A stretch of 20,829 nucleotides of DNA from a virus: the IMG/VR virus record IMGVR_UViG_3300017613_001047, positions 1-20,829 of that record; one strand, given 5' to 3'. Under the pieces are notes generated by a model, which saw only the letters and a list, made by a program, of their open reading frames with translations, did not search any database and was not told the origin of the DNA. Each line of letters begins with the position of its first letter. Within the stretch, counting starts at the first letter, position 1. Made by a program: the position numbers and the translations under genes. Of this stretch, positions 1 through 7,701 are shown one piece after another.

Positions 1-1266
1 CAGTATGTCATCTGCGGCACTCTCATCTAAAGAGAAGTTTACCTCATTGGCGGAGTTAGTAGTCTTGAAGTGAACAGTAGGGTCAGCAGCACTACCTGTT
101 CGGATACTCAATTCACCATCAACGAATGAGGATATGGTATTTACTATGCCACTTTGTATTTCATCAGCAGCTACTACATCATCAAAGTGACTTCCTATTG
201 TATCCCCTGTATCAGCAAAGAAAGAATAATCTTTAGTCCCAAACTTCTCTATAATTATATCGTTGTGAGCAGAAGATAGAGTTGACGTATTCCCATTTGA
301 ATCAAGATAATAGGCATACCCATTACCTGCTGGTGTACCACCACCTGAAGCCTTCCCATGAATATGATTACCTGTGATATGAAAATCTATTGCTGCCTCG
401 CCTATCAGGTTGAATATCTTTAGAGTACCAGCATAATCGGCATTTTCCATATCCGCTTCTATTCTGTTGTTACGGATAGATTTTTCTCCCGTATCAGTAG
501 AAGTTATATGAAATACATTTACAAGGTCATCGACATCATCTATATCCACCACAATCTCGGTATCAACAATGCTATAAGCAAGTGTACCAGCTAAATCTAT
601 GATAGGATGTGTAGCTGCCCCTGCGTTAGTACCACCGAAGTTATAGATAAGTTTACTTCTGAGTATTCTCAATGTACCACCATCATCATCTATTAAAGAA
701 CCTACATCGCCATTGTCTGTATTGATTAGTTGTAGAGTACATTCTCTGATGGCGTGTTGTCCAGTAGAGCTAGGAGAAGTTATTAAATCAAGTCCTGAAG
801 TAGTTGTAGTTTCCGCAACCTTTAAGTTTTCTATTCCTGCATTATCTCCTGCATCAGAAGCAAAAGTAACAGTACCGTCTATGATGACATTACTACGCTT
901 ACCCACGCCTTGGAGAGATACAAAATCTTCCATAGTAATATTTTCGGTATATGTACCCGGATAAATTAAGATCACATATCTCTTGCCAGTAGCATTGTCT
1001 GTAATATCATCTATCGCAGCTTGAATAGTGGCAAAATCACCATCAGCCTTTGCTACGACTACTGCTTGCTGTGGAACAGCACCTCCACCGCTTACAGTCA
1101 TAGTTCCTGTTATTCCTGATTGGGTACACTCCACACCCGCACCCGTACAGTCGAGCTTGAAGAACACACCTTTATCAACACCTTCATCTAAGATCCTTGT
1201 CGGTGGTAAGGCAGCGTAAGACGATGAAACCATTAAAAAGAAAATAAATAAGAGTTTATACCACAT
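1..1266 (-). CDS. Tailspike-like right-handed beta-helix protein, secreted-type N-terminus (3' part outside window)
   Basis: The frame is open without a stop from the ATG at 1266 to the left edge, giving 422 codons of a longer protein. Residues 1-18 (MWYKLLFIFFLMVSSSYA) form a typical Sec signal peptide with an SYA-A cleavage site. A short linker with two cysteines follows (LDCTGAGVEC). From about residue 72 the pattern DGDFATIQAAIDDI, then IYPGTYTENITM, then LQGVGKRSNVIIDG is characteristic of pectin-lyase/pectinesterase-type beta-helices; later turns repeat in the same style (IRNNRIEAD, FHITGNHIHG). Phage tailspikes of this fold bind or cut surface polysaccharide, so receptor recognition or depolymerase activity is inferred. 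No catalytic residues can be assigned, and the C-terminal trimerisation region is not in the window. The start overlaps the preceding gene by 11 bases. A host-type secreted pectinase is an alternative, but the operon position argues for a spike. Confidence 0.85.
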   Translation of the reverse strand, partial: MWYKLLFIFFLMVSSSYAALPPTRILDEGVDKGVFFKLDCTGAGVECTQSGITGTMTVSGGGAVPQQAVVVAKADGDFATIQAAIDDITDNATGKRYVILIYPGTYTENITMEDFVSLQGVGKRSNVIIDGTVTFASDAGDNAGIENLKVAETTTTSGLDLITSPSSTGQHAIRECTLQLINTDNGDVGSLIDDDGGTLRILRSKLIYNFGGTNAGAATHPIIDLAGTLAYSIVDTEIVVDIDDVDDLVNVFHITSTDTGEKSIRNNRIEADMENADYAGTLKIFNLIGEAAIDFHITGNHIHGKASGGGTPAGNGYAYYLDSNGNTSTLSSAHNDIIIEKFGTKDYSFFADTGDTIGSHFDDVVAADEIQSGIVNTISSFVDGELSIRTGSAADPTVHFKTTNSANEVNFSLDESAADDIL

Positions 1267-1579
1267 AGCAGTATTGTACCCCATCGTTCGAATTAGCTGC
1301 ATCCACATATACTTTATTAACGTTATCTATCGGGAACCAATCCGTACTTCTTGCTTGCTCTAATACCATCCCCCTTGCGGAACTTACCGTACTCCCCCCT
1401 ATAAACACGTTACCTGTATTACCCGCTTTTGCGAAAATATTGATTAACCTGCAAGGCGTGTCTGTAGTGGTTAATTGTTCTGCTGTTCCCGCACTAGTCA
1501 CGTCTTTTGACCCGTCTCCAATCGTGTCAGGAGGAGTTATATTGACGGGTGTTTCTCCTCTTTTTTTATCTAGGCTCAT
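1256..1579 (-). CDS. Small phage structural protein upstream of tailspike
   Basis: This 107-residue protein has no signal peptide. From residue 28 it shows a pattern often seen in short phage proteins beside tail or head-completion genes: a TSAGTAEQL start, a strand with TPCRLINIFAK, a GNVFIGGSTVSS turn, a GMVLEQARS strand and a final acidic VYVDAANSNDGVQYCYV strand. This looks like one small beta-sandwich. A structural role at the spike or tail end is inferred from the family pattern and from its place between the ejection-type gene (4-base ATGA overlap) and the tailspike (11-base overlap). The overlaps suggest translational coupling. The exact virion position is unknown. Confidence 0.7.
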   Translation of the reverse strand: MSLDKKRGETPVNITPPDTIGDGSKDVTSAGTAEQLTTTDTPCRLINIFAKAGNTGNVFIGGSTVSSARGMVLEQARSTDWFPIDNVNKVYVDAANSNDGVQYCYVV

Positions 1580-4116
1580 CTTACCTCACCAATTTCTTTT
1601 GCAACTTCTTTAATGGTTTGCTCTATACGTTTTAATTCCTGTTTCCTATCATAAACTTTTGCCCAATATGCACCGCGTTTTAAATCGCTAATCTTTCTTT
1701 TAATTCTTTTAACTGCTCTGACTTTTAAATCGTTTAAATTCATCTTGTAAACAGACGATAAAGATTGTGCAAAGGCCTGCTCCCCCACAGTGAGTTTTTC
1801 TTTTCTGACCTGTTTTTTAACGAGTTTATTTAATTCATTTAACATCCTTGCTTGTGGCAATACAGTGGTAAGGGTGTATTTTAATTTAACAGGGATATCC
1901 ATTCGTAAAAGTTCTTGAGTTTGATTATCGTATCGTTGTATCTCGCTTTCAAAATAGAAACTTTTATTCATTCTTAACTCAATGGGTGCACGTAAATAAG
2001 GGGTTATAAGTTCAAGAAACATCTCCTGTGGGCGAACCATTTTAGCCAAATCACCTGCGGGGAGAAGGCCTTCTAACGGTATATACGTCACAGTATCTAT
2101 ATCGCGTTGTAGTTCTATTGGTAATCGTTCATATAGTTGCGGAGAAGAATACTTGAGACGTAATAAATCTTTTGGGTCTCTCTGACGTAACGGTATGCCT
2201 AGTGGTGCGAACTTCTGGGGTTTCTCCCAAATCTGTTGTAGTTGTAAAGGTACGTTCTTGCGTGTCCATGTGTAGAAGGGCATTAATCGTTTAACGACTT
2301 GTTTTTCAAAAGCTGTTAAATCCGTGTAATCAAAAAGGAATTTCTTTACAGACTGTGCTGCACCGAGAATATCATCCCCCTTGTCTAGCCTATCTAGGAA
2401 ATGTGCCAATCTTGCATTGTTTTCTATTGTCGTTCCAAAAGCCATCCCCCGACCAATTAATCCCTTGCTACCCTTAAGGGCTTGCTCTACGGCTGTCTCT
2501 ACGTCAGCAGCATACCATCCCTGTCCAAGAACACCAGTTTGTTCTGCCCATCGAATAAAATCATCGGCTTGCTGAGGAGAAATTCCAATTTTATCCAATT
2601 CAGCTATTGCATACTTCCCCATCTTCCCGCCCTTGTTCCCGTACTTTCGGTACATTTGTAAGGCTTGTGCCCTAGGATATTGGGAAAGCTGAACACCCGC
2701 CAAGTGATTATTCCAAAGGTTCCCAACCATATTTCTAAGGTGGTATTTGGGGAAAGGCGCAAGTGTCCACTTCTTCCAAGCATTTTGAACAAAATCATAT
2801 CCCTTTAAGAATACACCCGTTTCTTTTGGGTTAAAATATTGGGCAGTTGTCCTTCCTATTTCCTCTGCTATCTCAGGGTCAAACTTTAACCCTCTTAACC
2901 TAGGATTTAACCGAGTAATAGCATTAGGTAATTCCTCCCAATAGCTTGGCGCTTGTCTTTGTCCAAATTGCCGACCCACATCATCTAAGAACTGTGCGGA
3001 AGTAATCGCTTTTGCAGACCGACTCCCTCTAATATAGAGCGCTGCAGCTGGTTTCTTAAGAAAGAATTGCTCAACAGACCTCCCACCAAGACTTTTTAAT
3101 CCATGTGAAGCCACAAAATCATTAAACTCTGCAAGGGTAAAATCCATAGTCTTACGTTGAAGAGCATTTGCTAACCGTGGATTCCATACCTTTGCATTTC
3201 CAACTCTTGCTTGTTTTAAGTATTTTTTCGCTTCTTGCACCGTAATGCGTGGAAAGTATTCAATACCACGATTCCCTTTTGCCAAATGGGTTATTGGTAC
3301 ACCCGCCTTCATTTCCTTTGTAAGCATATTGGAAAGGTGACTCTTCATTGTGTTGGCAAGAGCCCGCAATTCACCAGGAGCACTAGATGGCGCAATACCA
3401 GGTTGTTCGATAAGCCCGATAAGTTGTTTCTCAATGTCATCTACAGACTGACCAGATTTCCTTGACACATTTTGTATGATATTACGTACTTTCTTGGCAT
3501 ACAATAATTCCTTACCACGCAAATATTCTCTTTTTGTTAAATGGGTTTCTATGAGGTCATTGAATTTCTTGAACCCACTCTTCGTTACAAACATATTCCT
3601 TAGTGCGGTTGTTACTGGTTGGGCTTTTTCTGTAACAATCCCCAATGCTCTTTCTATGATGGGGATAGACTTCACTCCTTTACCAACAGTCTTAACACCT
3701 TTACCTACCCCCTTAGTAATTGCTTTATATCCAGCACCACCAAACCACATCAAGGGGTCAGATGCCACTTCTGCGGTGAACCCAGCTCCTGGAATACCAT
3801 GGATACCGATACGGCTTAATAACTCATTCGCTGTGAGTCTTTCCTTCCCAGACATACCCTTGCCGCCCGCTTTCAGTATTTCTGTTGGGTCAAAAGGTTT
3901 CGTGGGTTGGTCTATTCCAACACCACCCTTAAAGGTAAGATGGGGTACTTGCTGTTCGAGTTCCGAGAGAGAGGATTTTACTGCGTATCCTGGGCGGGAG
4001 ATAATGTCAATCACTTTCATAAATTTTGACATATCCTTAAAGGAAGCATCCTTGTCTGGAACAAGCCTCGGTTCATCTAAAACAAGTCTTGGGTTATCTG
4101 GAATAAGCCGTGGCAT
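1576..4116 (-). CDS. Large internal virion / DNA-ejection-type protein (846 aa)
   Basis: This is the largest gene of the window. Residues 1-22 hold three copies of a seven-residue PRLxxDx unit. A Gly/Lys-rich amphipathic stretch (about 127-150) is followed by long helical, basic regions. At about 455-464 the motif FPKYHLRNMVGN occurs, and at about 594-621 FLFDYTDLTAFE leads into PFYTWTRKNVPLQL. These two motifs recur in large virion proteins of many phages, often annotated as internal virion, DNA-ejection or large polyvalent proteins. The basic, helix-rich C-terminus fits a protein that leaves the capsid with the DNA. No lysozyme or transglycosylase motif was recognised. The ATG overlaps the upstream stop as TAATG. 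Its place after two Gln/Ala-rich proteins resembles the gp14-gp15-gp16 ejectosome set of T7-type phages, which supports a role by analogy only. Confidence 0.75.
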   Translation of the reverse strand: MPRLIPDNPRLVLDEPRLVPDKDASFKDMSKFMKVIDIISRPGYAVKSSLSELEQQVPHLTFKGGVGIDQPTKPFDPTEILKAGGKGMSGKERLTANELLSRIGIHGIPGAGFTAEVASDPLMWFGGAGYKAITKGVGKGVKTVGKGVKSIPIIERALGIVTEKAQPVTTALRNMFVTKSGFKKFNDLIETHLTKREYLRGKELLYAKKVRNIIQNVSRKSGQSVDDIEKQLIGLIEQPGIAPSSAPGELRALANTMKSHLSNMLTKEMKAGVPITHLAKGNRGIEYFPRITVQEAKKYLKQARVGNAKVWNPRLANALQRKTMDFTLAEFNDFVASHGLKSLGGRSVEQFFLKKPAAALYIRGSRSAKAITSAQFLDDVGRQFGQRQAPSYWEELPNAITRLNPRLRGLKFDPEIAEEIGRTTAQYFNPKETGVFLKGYDFVQNAWKKWTLAPFPKYHLRNMVGNLWNNHLAGVQLSQYPRAQALQMYRKYGNKGGKMGKYAIAELDKIGISPQQADDFIRWAEQTGVLGQGWYAADVETAVEQALKGSKGLIGRGMAFGTTIENNARLAHFLDRLDKGDDILGAAQSVKKFLFDYTDLTAFEKQVVKRLMPFYTWTRKNVPLQLQQIWEKPQKFAPLGIPLRQRDPKDLLRLKYSSPQLYERLPIELQRDIDTVTYIPLEGLLPAGDLAKMVRPQEMFLELITPYLRAPIELRMNKSFYFESEIQRYDNQTQELLRMDIPVKLKYTLTTVLPQARMLNELNKLVKKQVRKEKLTVGEQAFAQSLSSVYKMNLNDLKVRAVKRIKRKISDLKRGAYWAKVYDRKQELKRIEQTIKEVAKEIGEVR
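4051..4113 (-). repeat. Three imperfect 21-base tandem repeats at the 5' end of the ejection-type gene
   Basis: Immediately after the ATG, three in-frame 21-base units encode PRLIPDN, PRLVLDE and PRLVPDK. The units differ mostly at third positions (CCA/CCG, CGG/AGA/AGG), so the peptide pattern is better kept than the DNA. Confidence 0.75.
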
Positions 4117-4937
4117 TAGTCCTCAATTCTATACTTTTTACCATCAACCATTACTTTCCAAACACCATCTTCTTGAAAAGCATCGGGCCATTGCTTGTAG
4201 GGTGATTTTCCTTTTGCGGTATCAATGTTCTTGTCTACATACTCCCCGTGTTTGATGGCATATACTTCTTCAGCCAGTGCAGATAATTGTTGTGGTGTTA
4301 ATTCTTTATCTACAACACCCATTTTGGAAAGCTGTATGGCTATTGAGTATGAATCATCCCGCTTTTCTTTCTCTTCTTTCTCTTCCTTTTCTGTCTTTTT
4401 CTCTGCTCTTTCTACCCGTTTTTCTCCCAATTCCTGTGCTCCCGTGTACCCACCTGCGTACCCTTGGGATAAACCTGACGCACCTGCTAATACATTCTGG
4501 TTTCCTGTAGTGCTGCCAATAATCGCCGCTAGACCAGGTACACCCGCGCTAAGAAGAAGTTGCATTAAGAAATTGTCTTTATCATCCGTGTCTTTATCAT
4601 CCGAAGTCTTGGGTGTAGAACTAGGTATTACCGATGGAGTCTGTGGTTTCTCTGAGGATTTTTCTGGGGTTTTCTCTGTCTCTGGTGGTTTTAAGAGGTT
4701 CTTCATGAAAGCCTGTATTAATGTAGGTTTTGTTTCGTCAGGGACACCTTCGAGGCTTTTTGCGAAATCCCCCGTTAGGCTCCCTATAGCTTTTGTCTTT
4801 GCTCGGACAGCTTGTTCTTCTTTGGTTTGTGGCTGCCCAATTTGGGGCATAATTTGTTGAGGAGTAACTTGCTGTGCTTGCCCCATATTCTGATACTGTT
4901 GCTGACCTCTATTGATAATATCTTCTAGTAATCCCAT
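4116..4937 (-). CDS. Internal virion-type protein, Gln-rich with coiled coil (273 aa)
   Basis: The protein begins with a Gln-rich helix (MGLLEDIINRGQQQYQNMG), continues with a Pro/Ser/Thr/Lys-rich linker (about 80-115), a short hydrophobic Gly/Ala segment (about 122-165) that could touch or enter a membrane, and a highly charged Lys/Glu coiled coil (about 168-193). The C-terminus (KSPYKQWPDAFQEDGVWKV) may be a small separate fold. No enzyme motif is visible. A good Shine-Dalgarno (AAGGAG) precedes the ATG, and its TAA overlaps the ATG of the 846-residue gene. Being sandwiched between two other ejection-type proteins, it is most likely part of the DNA-ejection apparatus; this is inference from layout and composition. 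Confidence 0.65.
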   Translation of the reverse strand: MGLLEDIINRGQQQYQNMGQAQQVTPQQIMPQIGQPQTKEEQAVRAKTKAIGSLTGDFAKSLEGVPDETKPTLIQAFMKNLLKPPETEKTPEKSSEKPQTPSVIPSSTPKTSDDKDTDDKDNFLMQLLLSAGVPGLAAIIGSTTGNQNVLAGASGLSQGYAGGYTGAQELGEKRVERAEKKTEKEEKEEKEKRDDSYSIAIQLSKMGVVDKELTPQQLSALAEEVYAIKHGEYVDKNIDTAKGKSPYKQWPDAFQEDGVWKVMVDGKKYRIED

Positions 4938-4950
4938 ATTAACTCCTTAC

Positions 4951-5757
4951 TTATGCCCATTTTGTTGCTAGTGCCCCGCCGACTCCCCCAACTGCGGTGC
5001 CTAACCCCTGAAATAGAGAACTGTATAACGCAGATTGTGATTGTTGGTTTGCCATTTGTTGTTGTGCCGCAAGACTCGCTGCTGTATTTGATTGGCTTAC
5101 CGCTCCCGAATACTGTTGGTTAGGGCTTACCACCGGATTAACATATTGGGGTTGGGTGATCTGAGAACCAGGGAAAAGCATCTGTAACGCTGGTAACGCT
5201 GATTGAATCGCGTTTAACCGTGCTATCCTGTCTCTATCGATATCTTGTACCGCAAATTGATTAAGTAAATCACCAACCGCAGTATCTTCTCTCGCCTGCC
5301 GCCTGCCTCCATATAACGTACCCCCTACATTAGCGCTTGTCTGTATGGCGCGTTGTAAATCGCTTACTGACTCTCCTCTTATCGCTTGCTGTGCTTCTTG
5401 TTGTTGTGGGGTAATTCCTTGAGGGCTTATTAACTGCTGTAATATATTGCCTAACATCTGCTCTCTTACACCCTGCTCACCAGGAAAGACTTGCTTACGA
5501 ACATCTTCCTGTAATTGCGTTGTCGCTCCTAATCCGTATTCAGGGTTAGCCAGAATATCGTACTGTACCTTTGCCGCGCCTGGCATGGTATTTATCTGTG
5601 CTTGTAATTGTGCCTGTGCTTGTTTTACAGGGTCAATCTTTTCTGGTGCAGGAGCAGGGCTTGATTTGCCCCCACCACCGCGTTTTGTAAATCGTACATC
5701 CGTACCTTTGTCTAAAGAAAATAAAACTAACCAACACAGAATACTTAAACTAAACAT
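4951..5757 (-). CDS. Ejection-type virion protein with an N-terminal hydrophobic leader (268 aa)
   Basis: Residues 1-15 (MFSLSILCWLVLFSL) are strongly hydrophobic, with no clear signal peptidase site behind them. At about 27-45 comes RGGGGKSSPAPAPEKIDPV, the sort of Gly/Pro/Ala start often seen at the very N-terminus of short phage virion proteins of this kind. The rest is Gln/Ala-rich and helical, with many QQ pairs. The C-terminus (GLGTAVGGVGGALATKWA) is a Gly/Ala-rich amphipathic segment typical of membrane-active internal virion proteins. The chosen ATG has an AGGAGAGG ribosome site inside the end of the GNAT-like gene, so the leader is probably translated; no other good start lies between the leader and the Gly-rich segment. 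Its role as an ejectosome part is inferred. Confidence 0.65.
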   Translation of the reverse strand: MFSLSILCWLVLFSLDKGTDVRFTKRGGGGKSSPAPAPEKIDPVKQAQAQLQAQINTMPGAAKVQYDILANPEYGLGATTQLQEDVRKQVFPGEQGVREQMLGNILQQLISPQGITPQQQEAQQAIRGESVSDLQRAIQTSANVGGTLYGGRRQAREDTAVGDLLNQFAVQDIDRDRIARLNAIQSALPALQMLFPGSQITQPQYVNPVVSPNQQYSGAVSQSNTAASLAAQQQMANQQSQSALYSSLFQGLGTAVGGVGGALATKWA

Positions 5758-6049
5758 CGATACCTCTCCTTGCTAATTTGTTTCTAGGGAAAGGGCCTAC
5801 TAACGCATCTCGTTGGAGATTGTTCCAATAAACCCAATTAACATTTTTCATAAATTCGTGCTTATTCATCTTTGCAATTAATTTTTCTATACAACCCTTT
5901 GCAAACCCGCTTCGAAACTTTGGATGTACCCATAAGTTTTGGATATAAACATACTCTCCATGGTCTTGAAATTGTCCTTCTTTATTAACAACTTCCCACT
6001 CAATGAAACTATAGATGAATCTATGTTTTGTCTGTAAATAAGTTATCAT
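5750..6049 (-). CDS. GNAT-like (N-acetyltransferase fold) small protein
   Basis: This 99-residue protein carries the core of the GNAT fold. Residues 35-52 contain a hydrophobic strand, then NLWVHPKFRSGFAKG, matching motif A of acetyl-CoA-binding N-acetyltransferases (R-x-x-G-x-A/G followed by a helix). Near the C-terminus WVYWNNLQRD and RNKLARRG resemble the terminal strand and the usual ERN-LARR end. It is shorter than typical GNAT enzymes (140-180 residues), so N-terminal elements may be missing or reduced. It overlaps the fibre gene upstream by ATGA and the ejection-type gene downstream by 8 bases. Some T7-type phages carry a small GNAT-like virion protein in a similar place, so it may be structural; modification of a host or phage protein is the alternative. 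Confidence 0.7.
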   Translation of the reverse strand: MITYLQTKHRFIYSFIEWEVVNKEGQFQDHGEYVYIQNLWVHPKFRSGFAKGCIEKLIAKMNKHEFMKNVNWVYWNNLQRDALVGPFPRNKLARRGIDV

Positions 6050-7206
6050 AAGACGTATTGAACTATTACAATTCCAGTACCACCTGCACCACCAGAACCA
6101 GCGTTTGCTCCGCCACTGCCACCACTACCTGTTACTCCTGCACTTCCGCTTGCAGCACCACCGCCGCCATCAGCGCCTGTTGCACCAACACTTAAACTGC
6201 TTCCACCACCGCCACCAAGATATCCAGAACCATCACCGTCCGCACCTGCACCGCCCGCAAAGCCAGGAATACCGCCCCCGACCGTTGCTGTTTTCGTTCC
6301 GCCTGTATTGTATGTTGTCCCGCCTGTACCGCCTGGGCCGTCTGCAACTGAACCTGCAGATTTTCCCGCACTACCGCCGCTTCCACCTTTTACATATAAA
6401 GTATCAAACCTCGTTTCACCCCCAGCAGATCCGTCTAAACCTGCCCCTCCACCTGCACCGCCAGCACCTACCTCTACGGCATATCCTGTCGTGGGAACAA
6501 CTGTATGGGGGGTATCTATGGTATAGGCACCACCACCGCCACCGCCACCGCCGTATTGACCGTTCTCACCACCGCCACCACCTCCACCGCCGCCAGCCAT
6601 CGTTATATATACCCTTGTCACTCCTGCTGGACAAGTCCACGTGTCATTGGAAGTATAAGAGGTTGTACTCAGCATCGCATCAACATATGTTTTTGTTGCT
6701 TTCTCTGTTGGTATGGCAGTATCAGAATCTCCGGCAAGAGTCCCGTCTGTAGAGAACTCTGTGACCGCGTTCGTCATTGTTATAGAAGTAAACGTAGCCA
6801 CTCCCGCAGAAACGCCTCCGATTGTTACATCGTCTATTGTTCCACCGTTAATATCTGCGGTTGTCGCTACTAAATCAGCGAAGGTGGTTTGTGCCGTTAT
6901 CGTTGCTCCTGAAAAATCTAGTGTTCCCGTGAACGTTGTGTTCTGAGAAATAGTTGATAAATCGACTTTAGTCTCATCAATATCTGCGGTTGCGCTTATA
7001 TCTGCATTTAAAATCGTTCCGTCCGCATAAGTATCTACACCCGCGGTTAGGTAGTCGAACACCGCGTCCTCATTTGCCGTAACGTGTGCTGAAAGAATAG
7101 TTGTCCCTGACGTGTAAGTGTAAATCCTCGCCGGGGGGCCTGCAACAGCATCACTAATAAAACAAGGTGGGGATAGTAAGAGAAATAAAATAAGTAATTT
7201 TTTCAT
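6046..7206 (-). CDS. Glycine-rich tail fibre/adhesin with signal peptide (386 aa)
   Basis: The start is placed at the ATG at 7206 (GGGAG ribosome site, TAATG overlap with the upstream stop), not at the upstream in-frame ATG at 7230. Residues 1-22 (MKKLLILFLLLSPPCFISDA plus VA) form a Sec signal peptide with AVA-G cleavage. Residues about 28-90 form a module shared with the neighbouring 162-residue protein (SGTT, YLTAGVD, ILNADISATADI, QNTTFTGTL). A fibre-like region ending SDTAIPTEKATKTYVD follows. From about 195, WTCPAGVTRVYITMAGGG opens a long glycine-rich domain that closes with GGTGIVIVQYVL, the usual ending of Gly-rich phage fibre tips. Such tips stack polyglycine II helices and bind receptors in other phages. 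A receptor-binding fibre is the likely role; the signal peptide is unusual for one. Confidence 0.82.
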   Translation of the reverse strand: MKKLLILFLLLSPPCFISDAVAGPPARIYTYTSGTTILSAHVTANEDAVFDYLTAGVDTYADGTILNADISATADIDETKVDLSTISQNTTFTGTLDFSGATITAQTTFADLVATTADINGGTIDDVTIGGVSAGVATFTSITMTNAVTEFSTDGTLAGDSDTAIPTEKATKTYVDAMLSTTSYTSNDTWTCPAGVTRVYITMAGGGGGGGGGENGQYGGGGGGGGAYTIDTPHTVVPTTGYAVEVGAGGAGGGAGLDGSAGGETRFDTLYVKGGSGGSAGKSAGSVADGPGGTGGTTYNTGGTKTATVGGGIPGFAGGAGADGDGSGYLGGGGGSSLSVGATGADGGGGAASGSAGVTGSGGSGGANAGSGGAGGTGIVIVQYVL

Positions 7207-7694
7207 TATGAACTCCCTAGGCATAAGCACGCGTCTGCTGTCGCGTCACTACAGTTTACTATTGTACTCCCATCAAACCCGAACCCACAACCTGCGGTAC
7301 ACGTGGTATTACACTCCTGGTTAGCGCTTTTCTGGATTGTCCATCCTACCGACGTGGTGGTGGTTGATGTAAGAGAACTCGATACTCCGACTGTGCCAAC
7401 GATTGAAACGTTACCTGTATTTGAGAATGTGCCCGTATTCGTGATGTTCTGTGCTATGGTGGTTAGATTTAACTTGCTTGCAATAATATCCGCACTAGCG
7501 CTGATGTCCGCATTGACAATCGAGAAGTCTTCAAACGAGTCTACCCCTGCGGATAAATAGTTGTAAAGCGTATTCAAATCGTCATTGACTTCATCCGAGT
7601 CGATGGTTGTCCCCGCACTAAAAGTGTTTGGTCTGCTCGGAGCACCCGCATAACTCAGTAACGCTAGGATTAAAAATAAATGTGTTAATTTCAT
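7206..7694 (-). CDS. Short fibre-type protein with signal peptide and Cys-rich C-terminus (162 aa)
   Basis: I chose the ATG at 7694 because it has a GGGGA ribosome site and directly begins a signal peptide (MKLTHLFLILALLSYAGA); the in-frame ATG at 7751 would add 19 non-hydrophobic residues. Residues about 20-85 match the N-terminal module of the adjacent glycine-rich fibre (FSAGTTI, YLSAGVD, IVNADISASADI, QNITNTGTF). The C-terminal 40 residues hold six cysteines (ECNTTCTAGCGFGF, NCSDA, ACLCLG), an even number that could form three disulfides after export. The glycine-rich tip is absent. It is probably a paralogue of the next gene that acts as a short fibre, a baseplate connector or an adhesin. 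Its stop overlaps the next start by one base. Confidence 0.75.
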   Translation of the reverse strand: MKLTHLFLILALLSYAGAPSRPNTFSAGTTIDSDEVNDDLNTLYNYLSAGVDSFEDFSIVNADISASADIIASKLNLTTIAQNITNTGTFSNTGNVSIVGTVGVSSSLTSTTTTSVGWTIQKSANQECNTTCTAGCGFGFDGSTIVNCSDATADACLCLGSS

Positions 7695-7701
7695 ATTTCC
7701 C

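Noticed and set aside
1576-4116. Tape measure protein of a long-tailed phage
   Set aside because: The length would fit, but no tail tube, tail chaperone or baseplate genes are present, and the motifs match internal virion/ejection-type proteins instead.
3476-4255. Long plus-strand open frame (259 codons) opposite the ejection-type gene
   Set aside because: It is antisense to a gene with known virion motifs and tight stop/start coupling; its own sequence shows no recognisable domain and no ribosome site.
4225-4860. Plus-strand open frame (211 codons) opposite the 273-residue gene
   Set aside because: Serine/phenylalanine-rich mirror of a Lys/Glu/Gln-rich gene; typical antisense shadow.
6105-6752. 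Plus-strand frame rich in His, Leu and Arg
   Set aside because: It arises from the reverse of glycine-rich codons of the fibre tip; low-complexity shadow.
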